DNA from: Pseudomonadota bacterium
GTDB taxonomy: Bacteria; Pseudomonadota; Alphaproteobacteria; Rhizobiales; Xanthobacteraceae
Reading direction: 5' to 3'
DNA: 64,000 nucleotides
Assembly: GCA_023386635.1 (NCBI GenBank)
Contig: JAEWJH010000134.1
Coordinates: 1 to 64,000, forward strand
This document shows, in pieces, positions 17,390 through 26,017 of the stretch (positions are counted from its first letter, which is position 1; every line of letters starts with the position of its first letter). The translations under genes and the position numbers were made by a program. The notes beneath the pieces are model-generated. The model worked only from the letters and a program-made list of their open reading frames with translations. It was not told the DNA's origin and did not search any database.

Positions 17390-17827
17390 TTACAACAGCC
17401 CCAGCTCGCTCAACTCACGCCGCAGCTTTTCCGGCATCGCCGCAGCGCCCGGCGCGACCTTGCCGAGATCGCGCGGCGCGTCCTTCGGCTCGAGATAGCG
17501 CCAGCCCTGAAACGCGCGATATGGCCGCGGTTCGACCAGCACGCATTTGGGATCGAGCACGATCCTGCAGCGGTTGATGCCGTCCTTATCGCGGAATGGG
17601 CGGATGCCAAGAATCTTCTCGCGGCACAGGATCTCGCCCTTGATCACCCAGTAGAGCGAGCCGCCATCGAGCAGTTCATGGACCCGCTTCGGCGTCATCC
17701 GCGTCGTGTGCGAGCGCTCGGGCTGCTGCTTGCGCCGCGCGCGCTCCTTCGCCTTCTGTTCGATCCAGTCCTCGAGGTCGCGCACGGAATCCGTGCCGAC
17801 CGACAGCTTGATGAGATGCAGCGGCAT
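17390..17827 (-). CDS. DUF1489 family protein
   Basis: A 145-residue protein of the alphaproteobacterial DUF1489 family, recognised by MPLHLIKLSVGTDSVRDLEDW at the N-terminus and the central LYWVIKGEILCREKILGIRPF. Function is unknown. No signal or membrane segment is visible, so it is probably cytoplasmic. It is 12 bases downstream of mccA and likely in the same transcript; DUF1489 genes are small conserved riders in many Rhizobiales, which argues against a specific role in leucine catabolism. Confidence 0.85.
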   Translation of the reverse strand: MPLHLIKLSVGTDSVRDLEDWIEQKAKERARRKQQPERSHTTRMTPKRVHELLDGGSLYWVIKGEILCREKILGIRPFRDKDGINRCRIVLDPKCVLVEPRPYRAFQGWRYLEPKDAPRDLGKVAPGAAAMPEKLRRELSELGLL

Positions 17828-17839
17828 TCCAGGTCAGTC

Positions 17840-19816
17840 CTAGGCGGTTTGCGTCGCCGACGGATCGGCGGCACCTTCACTGATGGGTTCGATGGTCATG
17901 ATGCGCGCGCCTTCCGGCACCTGCGTCTGCGCGGCGACGGCGATGTCCTGCACGACGCCGTCGAACGGCGCCAGCAAAGTGTGCTCCATCTTCATCGCCT
18001 CGATGATCGCCACGCGCTGGCCCTTGGCGACGGACGCCCCCGCCTCCACCAGAATGGCGAGCATCTTGCCGTGCATCGGCGCGCGCACGACGCCCCCACC
18101 GGCGCCGCCGGCACTGTCCCCGGCCGCGAAGTCCGGCAAGGCGACCCGCGTCTGCCGGCCCTTGCGTACGGCGATCGCAACATCCGGCGCGCGCAGCACC
18201 GTGACGTCGCCGCCACCGGGAACCTCGTCGACGGTCACTGTCGCGCGGCCGCCGCCGTCATAACGGACCATGGCCGACAGCTTCTCGCCGTCGGCGACGA
18301 TCGGCCATGATACCTGCCGCGGCCCGGAGAGTTGGAACGCATCGGCGACGTCCCATGGTGACGTTGCCGGTTGCAACGCCCTGCTCGCGCCGCCATCGAG
18401 CAACACCGCCGCGGCAGACGCCACGGCGACCTTGTCGAGCGGCTGCGGCGTCGCGCCGAGCGCCGCCAGATTGCGGTCAATGAATCCGGTGTCGAACTGC
18501 CCGGCGCGAAACGCGTCCGCGCGCAGCAGATGTGTGAGGAACGAGATGTTGGTACGCGGCCCCGCCGCCACCGTTGCCTCGAGCGCATCGGCCAGACGCG
18601 ACAGCGCCTGTTCGCGCGTCGGCGCGTGCGCGATCATCTTGGCAATCATCGGGTCGTAGAACGGACTGACCTCGCCGCCCGCCTCGACACCGCTGTCGAC
18701 GCGGATCGCATCGTCTTGCGGGAACGACAGCGCGGCGAGCTTTCCGGTCGACGGCAGGAATCCATGCTCCGGGTCTTCCGCATAGACCCGCGCTTCAACC
18801 GCGTGGCCCTGGAGCGGCACCGCGTCCTGCGTCAGCGGCAGTTTTTCCCCGGCGGCGATACGGAACTGCCATTCGACCAGATCGAGGCCGGTCACCGCTT
18901 CCGTCACCGGATGCTCGACCTGCAGCCGCGTGTTCATTTCCATGAACCAGAAGCCGTCGGCTTTCAGCCCGCCCGCGCCATCGGCGATGAACTCGATGGT
19001 GCCCGCGCCGACATAGCCGACTGCCTTCGCCGCTGCGACCGCCGCCGCACCCATGGATGCGCGCATTTGCGCGCTCATGCCCGGCGCCGGTGCCTCCTCG
19101 ATCACCTTCTGGTGGCGGCGTTGCAGCGAGCAGTCACGCTCGTTGAGATGGATCGCGTTGCCGTGGCTGTCGGCGAACACCTGCATCTCGATGTGACGCG
19201 GCGCGGCGATGAACTTCTCGATCAGCACGCGGTCGTCGCCGAATGCCGAAGCCGCTTCGCGCCGCGCCGACGCCAGCGCCTCGTCGAAATCGGCATGACG
19301 CTCGACGCGCCGCATGCCCTTGCCTCCGCCGCCGGCGACCGCCTTGATCATCACCGGATAGCCGATCTCGTAGGCTTTCTGCTTGAGGAAGCGCTCGTCC
19401 TGCAGATCGCCGTGATAGCCGGGCACCACCGGCACGCCGGCCGCTTCCATCAGCGCCTTCGCGCGGTCCTTGAGACCCATGGCGCGGATCGCCGAGGGCG
19501 GCGGACCAACAAAGACGATGCTGGCCGCGGCGCAGGCTTCGGCAAACGCGGCGTTCTCCGAGAGAAAGCCGTAGCCGGGATGGATCGCCTGCGCGCCCGA
19601 CGCTTTGGCGGCGGCGATGATCGCGTCAGCGACGAGATAGCTTTGCGCGGCGGGCGCGGGCCCGATGCGATAGGCCTCGTCAGCGAGCCACGTGTGCAGG
19701 GCGTCGCGGTCGGCGTCGGAATAGACGGCGATGGTGCGCAGCCCCATCCGTTTCGCCGTGCGCATGATCCGGCAGGCGATCTCGCCGCGATTGGCAATCA
19801 GCACCGATGTGAACAT
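17840..19816 (-). CDS. mccA: 3-methylcrotonyl-CoA carboxylase, biotin-containing alpha subunit
   Basis: A 658-residue biotin-dependent carboxylase subunit. The biotin carboxylase domain starts with SVLIANRGEIACRI and includes the Gly-rich ATP loop AVAGGGGKGMRRV, CSLQRRHQKVIEEAP and EMNTRLQVEHPVTE. The biotinyl domain at the C-terminus has K609 in EAMKMEH. It carboxylates biotin and hands CO2 to the MccB subunit, converting 3-methylcrotonyl-CoA to 3-methylglutaconyl-CoA in leucine breakdown. I choose methylcrotonyl over propionyl or acetyl because a typical mccB lies 3.4 kb away and a separate pccA/pccB pair is also present. It sits third in a probable TctC-hypothetical-mccA-DUF1489 operon. 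Confidence 0.88.
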   Translation of the reverse strand: MFTSVLIANRGEIACRIMRTAKRMGLRTIAVYSDADRDALHTWLADEAYRIGPAPAAQSYLVADAIIAAAKASGAQAIHPGYGFLSENAAFAEACAAASIVFVGPPPSAIRAMGLKDRAKALMEAAGVPVVPGYHGDLQDERFLKQKAYEIGYPVMIKAVAGGGGKGMRRVERHADFDEALASARREAASAFGDDRVLIEKFIAAPRHIEMQVFADSHGNAIHLNERDCSLQRRHQKVIEEAPAPGMSAQMRASMGAAAVAAAKAVGYVGAGTIEFIADGAGGLKADGFWFMEMNTRLQVEHPVTEAVTGLDLVEWQFRIAAGEKLPLTQDAVPLQGHAVEARVYAEDPEHGFLPSTGKLAALSFPQDDAIRVDSGVEAGGEVSPFYDPMIAKMIAHAPTREQALSRLADALEATVAAGPRTNISFLTHLLRADAFRAGQFDTGFIDRNLAALGATPQPLDKVAVASAAAVLLDGGASRALQPATSPWDVADAFQLSGPRQVSWPIVADGEKLSAMVRYDGGGRATVTVDEVPGGGDVTVLRAPDVAIAVRKGRQTRVALPDFAAGDSAGGAGGGVVRAPMHGKMLAILVEAGASVAKGQRVAIIEAMKMEHTLLAPFDGVVQDIAVAAQTQVPEGARIMTIEPISEGAADPSATQTA

Positions 19817-19840
19817 TGCGCCCCGCTGTCTCTCTTCGTC

Positions 19841-20698
19841 TCAACGCGACGCCGCGCCGGAGGTGGGATTGGTGGCGCGTCGCGCCGGCGCCGGGCGATT
19901 GCGCTCGGCCGGCGGCTGCTCGGCCTGCTTGTCCCCCTGCTTGTCCCACTGCTTGGGCTCGCCTTGTTTTGGCTCCGGTGCCTTCGGCTCGGGATTCATG
20001 ATGCTGACCGGCGGGATCGAGGCCGCCGACGGGAAGTCATAGCGGCCAGATGGAGCGACGACTTGCGGTGCGGCGGGCGCATGCGTTGCCGGCGTCACCG
20101 CCGCGACGGCCTCGTTCGCGGGGGCTGCCGACATCGCCGGCGCATCGGGCGACGCGGCGTTCTCCGGCGCGGTCCAGGATGCGCGATGACGCTCGACATA
20201 TTGCGCGAACACCCGCGATCGCAGATTGGATTTCAGCGTGTTGGCGTCGCCGACCAGCGCGAACGCCGCGCAGCGGTCCGGCGTACAGCCGTCACGGGTC
20301 GCGAGCACATGCGCGGCAACGCCGAACCGATCGAGTTCGGCGGCGCGGCGCAGCCCGGCGGTGACGCGGTCGAAGCTGCCGTCGCCTGCCTTGCCATAGG
20401 CGACGGCGTCGGCGAGGAGATCGAGCCGCGCGGCGGTGTAGGTGACCGCGGCGGCGATCGTCTCCGGGCGTTTGAACAGCACGGTCTCGCAGCCCGCCTC
20501 GACCAGGTCGCCGGCAGCGCCGTCAAGACAGGCGAGTGGCGAGCCCGGCGCCAGCGCCCGCGCGGCGAGTTCGCCCGCGCGTTGCGCCAGCGCGCGGCGG
20601 TCGGCGGCATGCTCACGATCGCCGATGCGGTCGAGCGCGACGAACGTCGCGCCCGCCGCGATCAGCATCGCCAGCACGATAGCCGCCGCTGTCTTCAT
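19841..20698 (-). CDS. Membrane-anchored or exported hypothetical protein with Pro/Lys-rich tail
   Basis: A 285-residue protein that I do not recognise. A hydrophobic N-terminus (AAAIVLAMLIAAGATFVAL) would act as anchor or signal. The middle is Ala-rich helical with four cysteines (SPLACLDG, AGCETVLF, DGCTPDRCAAF), which could pair outside the cytoplasm. The last 100 residues are low-complexity Ala/Pro then Pro/Lys/Gln (PEPKAPEPKQGEPKQWDKQG). It lies between the TctC-like gene (46-base gap) and mccA (24-base gap) on the same strand. The start at 20698 is chosen because it begins the hydrophobic segment. Confidence 0.7.
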   Translation of the reverse strand: MKTAAAIVLAMLIAAGATFVALDRIGDREHAADRRALAQRAGELAARALAPGSPLACLDGAAGDLVEAGCETVLFKRPETIAAAVTYTAARLDLLADAVAYGKAGDGSFDRVTAGLRRAAELDRFGVAAHVLATRDGCTPDRCAAFALVGDANTLKSNLRSRVFAQYVERHRASWTAPENAASPDAPAMSAAPANEAVAAVTPATHAPAAPQVVAPSGRYDFPSAASIPPVSIMNPEPKAPEPKQGEPKQWDKQGDKQAEQPPAERNRPAPARRATNPTSGAASR

Positions 20699-20744
20699 TC
20701 GCCCCGCCCGCTCCGCCGGCTCTGCCGGCTCGCCGTTATGCTCG

Positions 20745-21725
20745 TCACTGGGCTTTGGCTCCGGAGAGCTTGACCACCTTGGCCCACTTCTCGATGTCCT
20801 TGCGAAGATAGGCATCGAACTCCTTCGGCGACATGCTCATCGGCGCCGCACCCTGCTTCTGCCACGCTTCCTTCACCGCGGGCTTGGCGACAATGCGGCG
20901 GACCTCGGCGTTCAGCTTGTTGACCACATCGTCCGGGGTGCCTTTCGGCGCCATCAGGCCGAGCCAGATGGTTGCCTCGTAACCCGGCACGCCGCCCTCA
21001 GCCACGGTCGGCAGATCGGGCGTCAGCGCCGAGCGCTTTTCGCCCGTGGTGCCGAGCGCACGCACCTGCCCGGCCTTGACGTTGTTGAGCATGGTCGGAA
21101 TCGCGTCGAACATCATCTGCACATGGCCGCCGAGCACGCTGTTGCGCGCCTCGCCGGAGGCCTTGTGCGGAACGTGGACGATGTCGGTGCCGCTCATGGC
21201 TTTGAACAGTTCGCCGGCCATGTGATACGGCGTGCCCGGCCCCGACGATGCATAATTGAGCTTGCCCGGCTCCTTCTTGGCGAGCGCGATGAACTCGGCA
21301 AGATTTTTCGCCGGCACCGACGGGTGGATCACCATGATCAGATCAGAATAGTTGATCGGCGCCACCGCCACGAAGTCGCGCATCAGCTCGAACGGCTTGT
21401 TGGCGATCAGCGACTCGTTGGTGGTGTGGGTGTTGGACATCAACAGCAGCGTGTAACCGTCGGGCGCGGACTTCGCGACCATGTCGGTGCCGATGATCGA
21501 GCCGGCGCCGGGGCGGTTCTCGACGATGAACGACTGCTTGAGATCGTCGGTGAGCGATTGTGCCAAGACGCGCGCATACACGTCGGCCGGCCCGCCGGCG
21601 CCGAACGGCACGATGATCTTCACCGTGCGCGCGGGATAGGTCTGCGCCTCGACGCCGGTGCTGACGCTGATGGACGCCGTCGCGAGCGCCATGATTGCAA
21701 GTGCGCCCCGGAAAATCGTCCGCAT
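20745..21725 (-). CDS. TctC/Bug-family periplasmic solute-binding protein
   Basis: A 326-residue binding protein of the tripartite tricarboxylate transporter (TTT) family. It has a signal peptide (ALAIMALATASISVSTGVEAQ), the family start YPARTVKIIVPFGAGGPADVYAR, and the carboxylate-contact region ENRPGAGSIIGTDMVAK. A GGAGGAA ribosome-binding site lies before the ATG at 21725. No TctA or TctB membrane genes occur in the window, as is common for the many orphan Bug proteins of Rhizobiales and Burkholderiales. It heads the transcript leading to mccA, so a branched-chain or dicarboxylic acid ligand is possible but unproven. Confidence 0.92.
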   Translation of the reverse strand: MRTIFRGALAIMALATASISVSTGVEAQTYPARTVKIIVPFGAGGPADVYARVLAQSLTDDLKQSFIVENRPGAGSIIGTDMVAKSAPDGYTLLLMSNTHTTNESLIANKPFELMRDFVAVAPINYSDLIMVIHPSVPAKNLAEFIALAKKEPGKLNYASSGPGTPYHMAGELFKAMSGTDIVHVPHKASGEARNSVLGGHVQMMFDAIPTMLNNVKAGQVRALGTTGEKRSALTPDLPTVAEGGVPGYEATIWLGLMAPKGTPDDVVNKLNAEVRRIVAKPAVKEAWQKQGAAPMSMSPKEFDAYLRKDIEKWAKVVKLSGAKAQ

Positions 21726-21854
21726 GCAAGTTCCTCCGCCTCTTTGTGTTTTGCTGGCGCCTGTCGGCGCCGGGATTTTTCCCGCGCTATTTATCCCCCG
21801 GACCGGCGCGCGCGACAATCGGCCCCCGCCGGATTTGTCGCGATTGTGGACGCC

Positions 21855-21893
21855 AAAAAAACGGCCCACCGGGACTATCCTCCAGGTGGGCCG
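21855..21893 (-). terminator. Rho-independent terminator of the H1-like gene
   Basis: Arms CGGCCCACC (21862-21870) and GGTGGGCCG (21885-21893) form a 9-bp GC-rich stem with a 14-base loop, and the minus-strand transcript then runs into seven T residues (complement of 21855-21861). It starts 28 bases beyond the stop of the Lys/Ala-rich gene. Confidence 0.75.
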
Positions 21894-21920
21894 GCATATT
21901 CCGATGGACAGCAACGATCG

Positions 21921-22544
21921 TCAGACGACGTCGAGCTGGCTTTCCTTGGCGACGCGCTCGAACGCCTCGCCGTTGCTCTTGATGCGGTATTGCTGCTCGT
22001 CGCCTTCCGACGGCAGCAGCTTCACCACCGTGAAGTTGCCGGGGGCCGGCGCACGGCCAAAGGTCGGCGCGCTGTAGTAGACGACCTGGCCGACCTGGAA
22101 TTTATGGGTGACGGGCTCGGCCGGTGGCACGACGGTCGGGCTGGGAACCCGCACCTGCCGCGCATTGGCTGCCGCGATCAGCGCGAGCTTCGCGGTCTTC
22201 ATCGCCTCGGCAATGGACTGCACGCTGCGCTGCGTGGCCTTGGAGGCCGGCTTCACGTCCGGTTTCGCGACCGCCGCGGCCTTCAGGGCGGATTTGGGCG
22301 TCGGCTTAGACGTCGATTTCGCAACCGGCTTCGGTGCCGTCTTTGCGACGGTCGACTTCGCCGCTGCCGTCTTGGTGGATTTGCCCTGGGAAATGCGGGC
22401 AGCGCTGGCTGCCTTGGATTTCGACGCCTCGCGTGCCTGGGCCGTCGCCGAACGGCGGGCCGATTTGGCTTTTACGGCCTTTTTGGCGGTGACGCGGGAC
22501 GACTTACCGGACGCACGAGACTTTTTCACTGAACTCTTGTTCAT
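21921..22544 (-). CDS. Histone H1-like Lys/Ala-rich protein with C-terminal SH3-like domain
   Basis: A 207-residue protein in two parts. Residues 1 to about 110 are a Lys/Ala/Ser-rich tail with repeated KSTVAKTAPKPVAKSTSKP-type sequence, like bacterial histone H1-like DNA-binding tails. Residues 140-207 form a compact, probably SH3-like domain (KFQVGQVVYYSAPTFGRAP, NFTVVKLLP, EQQYRIKS, ERVAKESQLD) that occurs alone as a short protein in other Rhizobiales. A nucleoid-associated role is inferred from composition only. The start at 22544 begins the basic tail; the open frame upstream crosses an AT-rich intergenic region and is not coding. Confidence 0.75.
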   Translation of the reverse strand: MNKSSVKKSRASGKSSRVTAKKAVKAKSARRSATAQAREASKSKAASAARISQGKSTKTAAAKSTVAKTAPKPVAKSTSKPTPKSALKAAAVAKPDVKPASKATQRSVQSIAEAMKTAKLALIAAANARQVRVPSPTVVPPAEPVTHKFQVGQVVYYSAPTFGRAPAPGNFTVVKLLPSEGDEQQYRIKSNGEAFERVAKESQLDVV

Positions 22545-22741
22545 GAAATGCACTATAGCACCGAAAATGTGCTTGTGGGAAAATTTGTTAAAAGAAAATT
22601 GTATAAAAATCATGGACTTATCCGAAAGAAGGCGGCAACCTGATGTATTCTCTAGCCCCCTTCGGAACCCCCGCTCCAACCCCGCGTTGGCTGCGAGCAC
22701 CGCCACCGTACCTGCCGGCAGGTGGCAACGGGAGGCACATC

Positions 22742-22942
22742 ATGCGCGCTTTGCTCGGAATAATCCTCGGTGCAGCCCTCACCATGGGCGGCGCCTATAT
22801 TTACGATTCCACCAATGCGATGCGGGCGGCCACCGACGGCATCACGGCAGAACGTCCCCTGGTGAACTGGGACGTCGTGAGCGCCAAATGGGACAGCGTC
22901 ACCGCTCGCGCGCGCGCGGAGTGGAGCAAGCTCGCAAGCTGA
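22742..22942 (+). CDS. Small membrane-anchored protein, hypothetical
   Basis: A 66-residue protein with an N-terminal hydrophobic segment (ALLGIILGAALTMGGAYIY) and a polar C-terminal part rich in Ala, Asp and Arg (VNWDVVSAKWDSVTARARAEW). A clear GGGAGG ribosome-binding site stands 5 bases before the ATG at 22742, which supports translation. Similar short anchored proteins of unknown function occur across Rhizobiales. It is divergent from the H1-like gene, with an AT-rich region between them. Confidence 0.68.
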   Translation: MRALLGIILGAALTMGGAYIYDSTNAMRAATDGITAERPLVNWDVVSAKWDSVTARARAEWSKLAS

Positions 22943-23053
22943 CCCCGCTGAGCACGATCCCAAAAAGATCATGCTCCATAAAAAACCGCGGGGATGATGC
23001 GGGAACCCGTTGAAGGTCCGATCGTTGATGATCCGAACCGAACGGAGGCAACA

Positions 23054-23137
23054 ATGGGCTTTGGACGTGGACTTTTATTGTGGCTGATCGGCATTCCGCT
23101 GCCGATCATCATTCTTCTCGCCCTGTTCTGGCGTTGA
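23054..23137 (+). CDS. 27-residue single-span membrane miniprotein
   Basis: The frame MGFGRGLLLWLIGIPLPIIILLALFWR followed by TGA encodes one membrane helix with little else. It is preceded by GGAGG at proper spacing (AACGGAGGCAACAATG). I recall nearly identical miniproteins (GRGLLLWLIG-P-PIIIL pattern) in other Rhizobiales, which makes chance unlikely. Function is unknown. A strong hairpin follows within 70 bases. Confidence 0.7.
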   Translation: MGFGRGLLLWLIGIPLPIIILLALFWR

Positions 23138-23198
23138 GGCGAGGCCAGATATTCTGAAAAGTATTCTGACGTAAGTAAGGTTGCGTATTGCAGGGACG

Positions 23199-23230
23199 CG
23201 GCCTGGCGGGGATTTCTCCCTGCCGGGCCG
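23199..23230. terminator. Strong hairpin between convergent genes, probable bidirectional terminator
   Basis: A 14-bp stem (arms 23199-23212 and 23217-23230, with two G-T pairs) closes a four-base loop. It lies between the end of the miniprotein gene on the plus strand and the end of mccB on the minus strand. No long T-run follows in either direction, so Rho-independent strength is uncertain. Confidence 0.55.
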
Positions 23231-23254
23231 TTATCCTGTTGATGGCGCGGTCGA

Positions 23255-24862
23255 TTACATGCGGAACACGCCGAAGGTCGTCGGCGGCACCGGCGCGTTG
23301 AGCGCGGCCGCGAAGGCCAGGCCGAGCACGCGTCGCGTTTCCGACGGCGCGATGATGCCGTCATCCCAGAGCCGCGCAGTGGCGTGATAGGGGTGGCCCT
23401 CCTCCTCGTAGCGCGCACGGATCGGCTGCTTGAACTGCTCTTCCTCTTCCGCCGGCCACTGGCCGCCCGAGGCCTCGATATTGTCTCGGCGCACGGTGGC
23501 CAGCACGGATGCGGCCTGCTCGCCGCCCATCACCGAGATGCGCGCATTCGGCCACAGGAACAGGAAACGCGGATCATAAGCGCGGCCGCACATGCCATAA
23601 TTTCCCGCGCCATAGGAGCCGCCGACGATCACCGTGATCTTCGGCACCTGCGCACAAGCGACCGCGGTGACCAGCTTGGCCCCGTCCTTGGCGATGCCGC
23701 CCGCTTCGTATTCACGGCCGACCATGAAGCCGACGATGTGCTGCAGAAACAGCAGCGGAATGCGACGCTGACAGCATAGTTCGATGAAATGCGCGCCCTT
23801 CACCGCGCTTTCCGAGAACAGGATGCCGTTGTTGCCGAGGATGCCGACCGGCATGCCGTGGATACGGGCGAAGCCCGTCACCAGCGTCGTGCCATAGAGC
23901 TGCTTGAACTCGTCGAACTCGGACCCGTCGACCAGCCGCGCGATCACCTCGCGAATGTCGTATTGCTTCTTGAGATCGACGGGCACGACGCCGTCGAGTT
24001 CGTCGGTCGCGTATTTCGGCTCGACCGGATCGGCGATCACGATGTCATTGCGCCGCACGGTGTTGAGATTGGCGACGATCCGCCGCGCGATCGACAGCGC
24101 GTGATGATCGTTCTGCGCATAATGGTCGGCGACGCCCGACTTGCGCGTATGTACGTCCGCGCCGCCGAGGTCTTCCGCCGAGACCACCTCCCCGGTCGCC
24201 GCCTTCACCAGCGGCGGACCACCGAGGAAGATGGTGCCCTGATTGCGCACGATGATGGTCTCGTCCGACATCGCCGGCACATAGGCGCCGCCCGCCGTGC
24301 ACGACCCCATCACCACCGCAATCTGCGGGATGCCCAGCGCCGACATGGTGGCCTGATTGTAGAAGATGCGGCCGAAATGCTCGCGATCCGGAAACACGTC
24401 GGTCTGATGCGGCAGGTTGGCGCCGCCGGAATCGACCAGATAGAGGCACGGCAGCCGGTTCTCGCGCGCGATCTCCTGCGCGCGCAGATGCTTCTTCACC
24501 GTCATCGGGTAGTAAGTGCCGCCCTTGATGGTGGAATCGTTGCACACGATCATGCATTCGCGGCCAGACACCCGGCCGATGCCGGTGATCACGCCGGCGG
24601 CGTGGATCTTGTCCTCGTACAAACCGTAGGCCGCGAGCGGCGACAGTTCGAGGAACGGCGAACCGGGATCGATCAGCGCCATCACCCGATCGCGCGGCAG
24701 GAGCTTGCCGCGCGCCACGTGACGCTCGCGCGCCTTGGCCGAGCCGCCGAGCGCGGCCTCCGCCCGCTTCTCGCGCAGATCGCCGATCAGCGCCTGCATC
24801 GCCGCCGCGTTGGCGCTGAAGTCGGGGCTGGCGGTATCGACGCTGGAGGTAAGGACGGGCAA
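23255..24862 (-). CDS. mccB: 3-methylcrotonyl-CoA carboxylase, carboxyltransferase beta subunit
   Basis: A 535-residue acyl-CoA carboxyltransferase that moves CO2 from biotin-MccA to 3-methylcrotonyl-CoA. It has both crotonase-fold halves: LYLVDSGGANLPHQTDVFPD and GSCTAGGAYVPAMSDE in the first, FMVGREYEAGGIAKDGAK and GGSYGAGNYGMCGRAYDPRF in the second. These are characteristic of MccB rather than PccB. The most likely start is TTG 24862 (LPVLTSSVDTASPDF), because AGGAG lies 8 bases upstream and homology starts there; the frame is open to 24916. It is the third gene of a rhodanese-GST-mccB transcript. Confidence 0.94.
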   Translation of the reverse strand: MPVLTSSVDTASPDFSANAAAMQALIGDLREKRAEAALGGSAKARERHVARGKLLPRDRVMALIDPGSPFLELSPLAAYGLYEDKIHAAGVITGIGRVSGRECMIVCNDSTIKGGTYYPMTVKKHLRAQEIARENRLPCLYLVDSGGANLPHQTDVFPDREHFGRIFYNQATMSALGIPQIAVVMGSCTAGGAYVPAMSDETIIVRNQGTIFLGGPPLVKAATGEVVSAEDLGGADVHTRKSGVADHYAQNDHHALSIARRIVANLNTVRRNDIVIADPVEPKYATDELDGVVPVDLKKQYDIREVIARLVDGSEFDEFKQLYGTTLVTGFARIHGMPVGILGNNGILFSESAVKGAHFIELCCQRRIPLLFLQHIVGFMVGREYEAGGIAKDGAKLVTAVACAQVPKITVIVGGSYGAGNYGMCGRAYDPRFLFLWPNARISVMGGEQAASVLATVRRDNIEASGGQWPAEEEEQFKQPIRARYEEEGHPYHATARLWDDGIIAPSETRRVLGLAFAAALNAPVPPTTFGVFRM

Positions 24863-24923
24863 GGTTCGCTCCTGATGAATCCCAATCACTAGAACAGCGC
24901 TACGCTCTGCGGACAAGAGTCCG

Positions 24924-25595
24924 TCAGGCCGACATCCGCTCCATCACCGGCCAGTCCGGCTCGTTGTTCGGCATCACCCAGGTTTCCTTGAGGGCTGCCG
25001 AGCGCCACGCCGTCCAGGCGGGCGTCGCCATCACCGCCTGCATGTAGGTTTCGGCGGACGGCGACACCGCGACGCCGTAGTTGAAGAAACGCGCCACCAC
25101 CGGCGCGTACATGGCATCGGCCGCGCCGAAGTGCGCGCCGAACAGAAACGGACCGCCGAAACGGCGCAGGCAGTCCGACCAGATGGCGTCGATCCGGCGG
25201 ACATTGGCCATGGCGTCATCGGGGATCGGCCGCGGCTTCGGCGGGAGCCAGAAATTCATCGGACATGCACGACGCAACGGCAGGAAGCCGGCATGCATCT
25301 CGTTGGCGACGGATCGCGCGAGGGCGCGCGCCGCGCGATCGTCCGGCCACAGACCAGCTTTCGGATTCAGTTCCGCGAGATAATCGATGATTGCCAGCGA
25401 TTCCCAGACATGCGTGTCGCCATCGATCAGCACCGGTACCTTGCCGGCCGGCGAATGCTGCAGGATCGCCTCGGCGCTGCCCGGCTCATAGAGCGGGATG
25501 ATGATTTCCTCGAACGGGATTCCGGCCATGGTCATGGCGATCCACGGCCGCAGCGACCACGACGAATAGTTCTTGTTGCCGATGACGAGTTTCAT
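24924..25595 (-). CDS. Glutathione S-transferase family protein
   Basis: A 223-residue protein with a thioredoxin-fold N-terminal domain (MKLVIGNKNYSSWSLRPWIAM, then GKVPVLIDGD and the glutathione-contact ESLAIIDYLAE) and an all-helical C-terminal domain. The NYSSWS start with an active-site serine resembles the zeta/maleylacetoacetate isomerase-like branch. The substrate is not evident. It lies 14 bases after the rhodanese gene and 61 bases before mccB. Confidence 0.92.
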   Translation of the reverse strand: MKLVIGNKNYSSWSLRPWIAMTMAGIPFEEIIIPLYEPGSAEAILQHSPAGKVPVLIDGDTHVWESLAIIDYLAELNPKAGLWPDDRAARALARSVANEMHAGFLPLRRACPMNFWLPPKPRPIPDDAMANVRRIDAIWSDCLRRFGGPFLFGAHFGAADAMYAPVVARFFNYGVAVSPSAETYMQAVMATPAWTAWRSAALKETWVMPNNEPDWPVMERMSA

Positions 25596-25609
25596 GTTTG
25601 AATTTGTGA

Positions 25610-26017
25610 TCAGCCTTTCGCCGGCACATCTTCCACCGGGCCGCCGGCTTTCTTCCAGGCGCCGAAGCCGCCACGGATGTGCGCCACCGGCGCGAGGCCC
25701 ATGCGGTGCGCCGTCTGCGTCGCCAGGGCCGAGCGCAGGCCGCCGGCGCAGAAGAACACATATTTCTTATCCTGCGCGAACAACGGCTTGTGATACGGGC
25801 TCGCGGGATCGATCCAGAATTCCAACATGCCGCGCGGGCAATGATGCGCGCCGGGCACCCGCCCGTCCCGCTGCAACTCGCGCGGATCGCGGATGTCGAT
25901 CAGCACCACGTCGTCGCGGCCGTGCAGCTTGATCGCATCCTCGATGGCGATGGTTTCGATCTCGCGCTCGGCGGCGTCGACCAGCGACCTGTATCCGGTG
26001 GTGATGGTCTGGGTCAT
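25610..26017 (-). CDS. Rhodanese-like sulfurtransferase domain protein
   Basis: A 135-residue single-domain rhodanese with the fold motifs VVLIDIRDPRELQRDGRVPGA and the active-site loop FFCAGGLRSALA, whose cysteine would carry a persulfide. The C-terminal PVAHIRGGFGAWKKAGGP is typical. The loop CAGGLRS is one residue different from classical thiosulfate sulfurtransferases, so the acceptor is unknown. It heads the rhodanese-GST-mccB group. Start ATG 26017. Confidence 0.92.
   Translation of the reverse strand: MTQTITTGYRSLVDAAEREIETIAIEDAIKLHGRDDVVLIDIRDPRELQRDGRVPGAHHCPRGMLEFWIDPASPYHKPLFAQDKKYVFFCAGGLRSALATQTAHRMGLAPVAHIRGGFGAWKKAGGPVEDVPAKG

Noticed and set aside
18371..20773. 800-residue open frame on the plus strand
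   Set aside because: Antisense of mccA and its upstream neighbour; composition of a high-GC shadow frame and no motif.
20442..22532. 696-residue open frame on the plus strand
   Set aside because: Antisense of the TctC-like and H1-like genes; those have signal peptide, terminator and ribosome-binding site on the minus strand.
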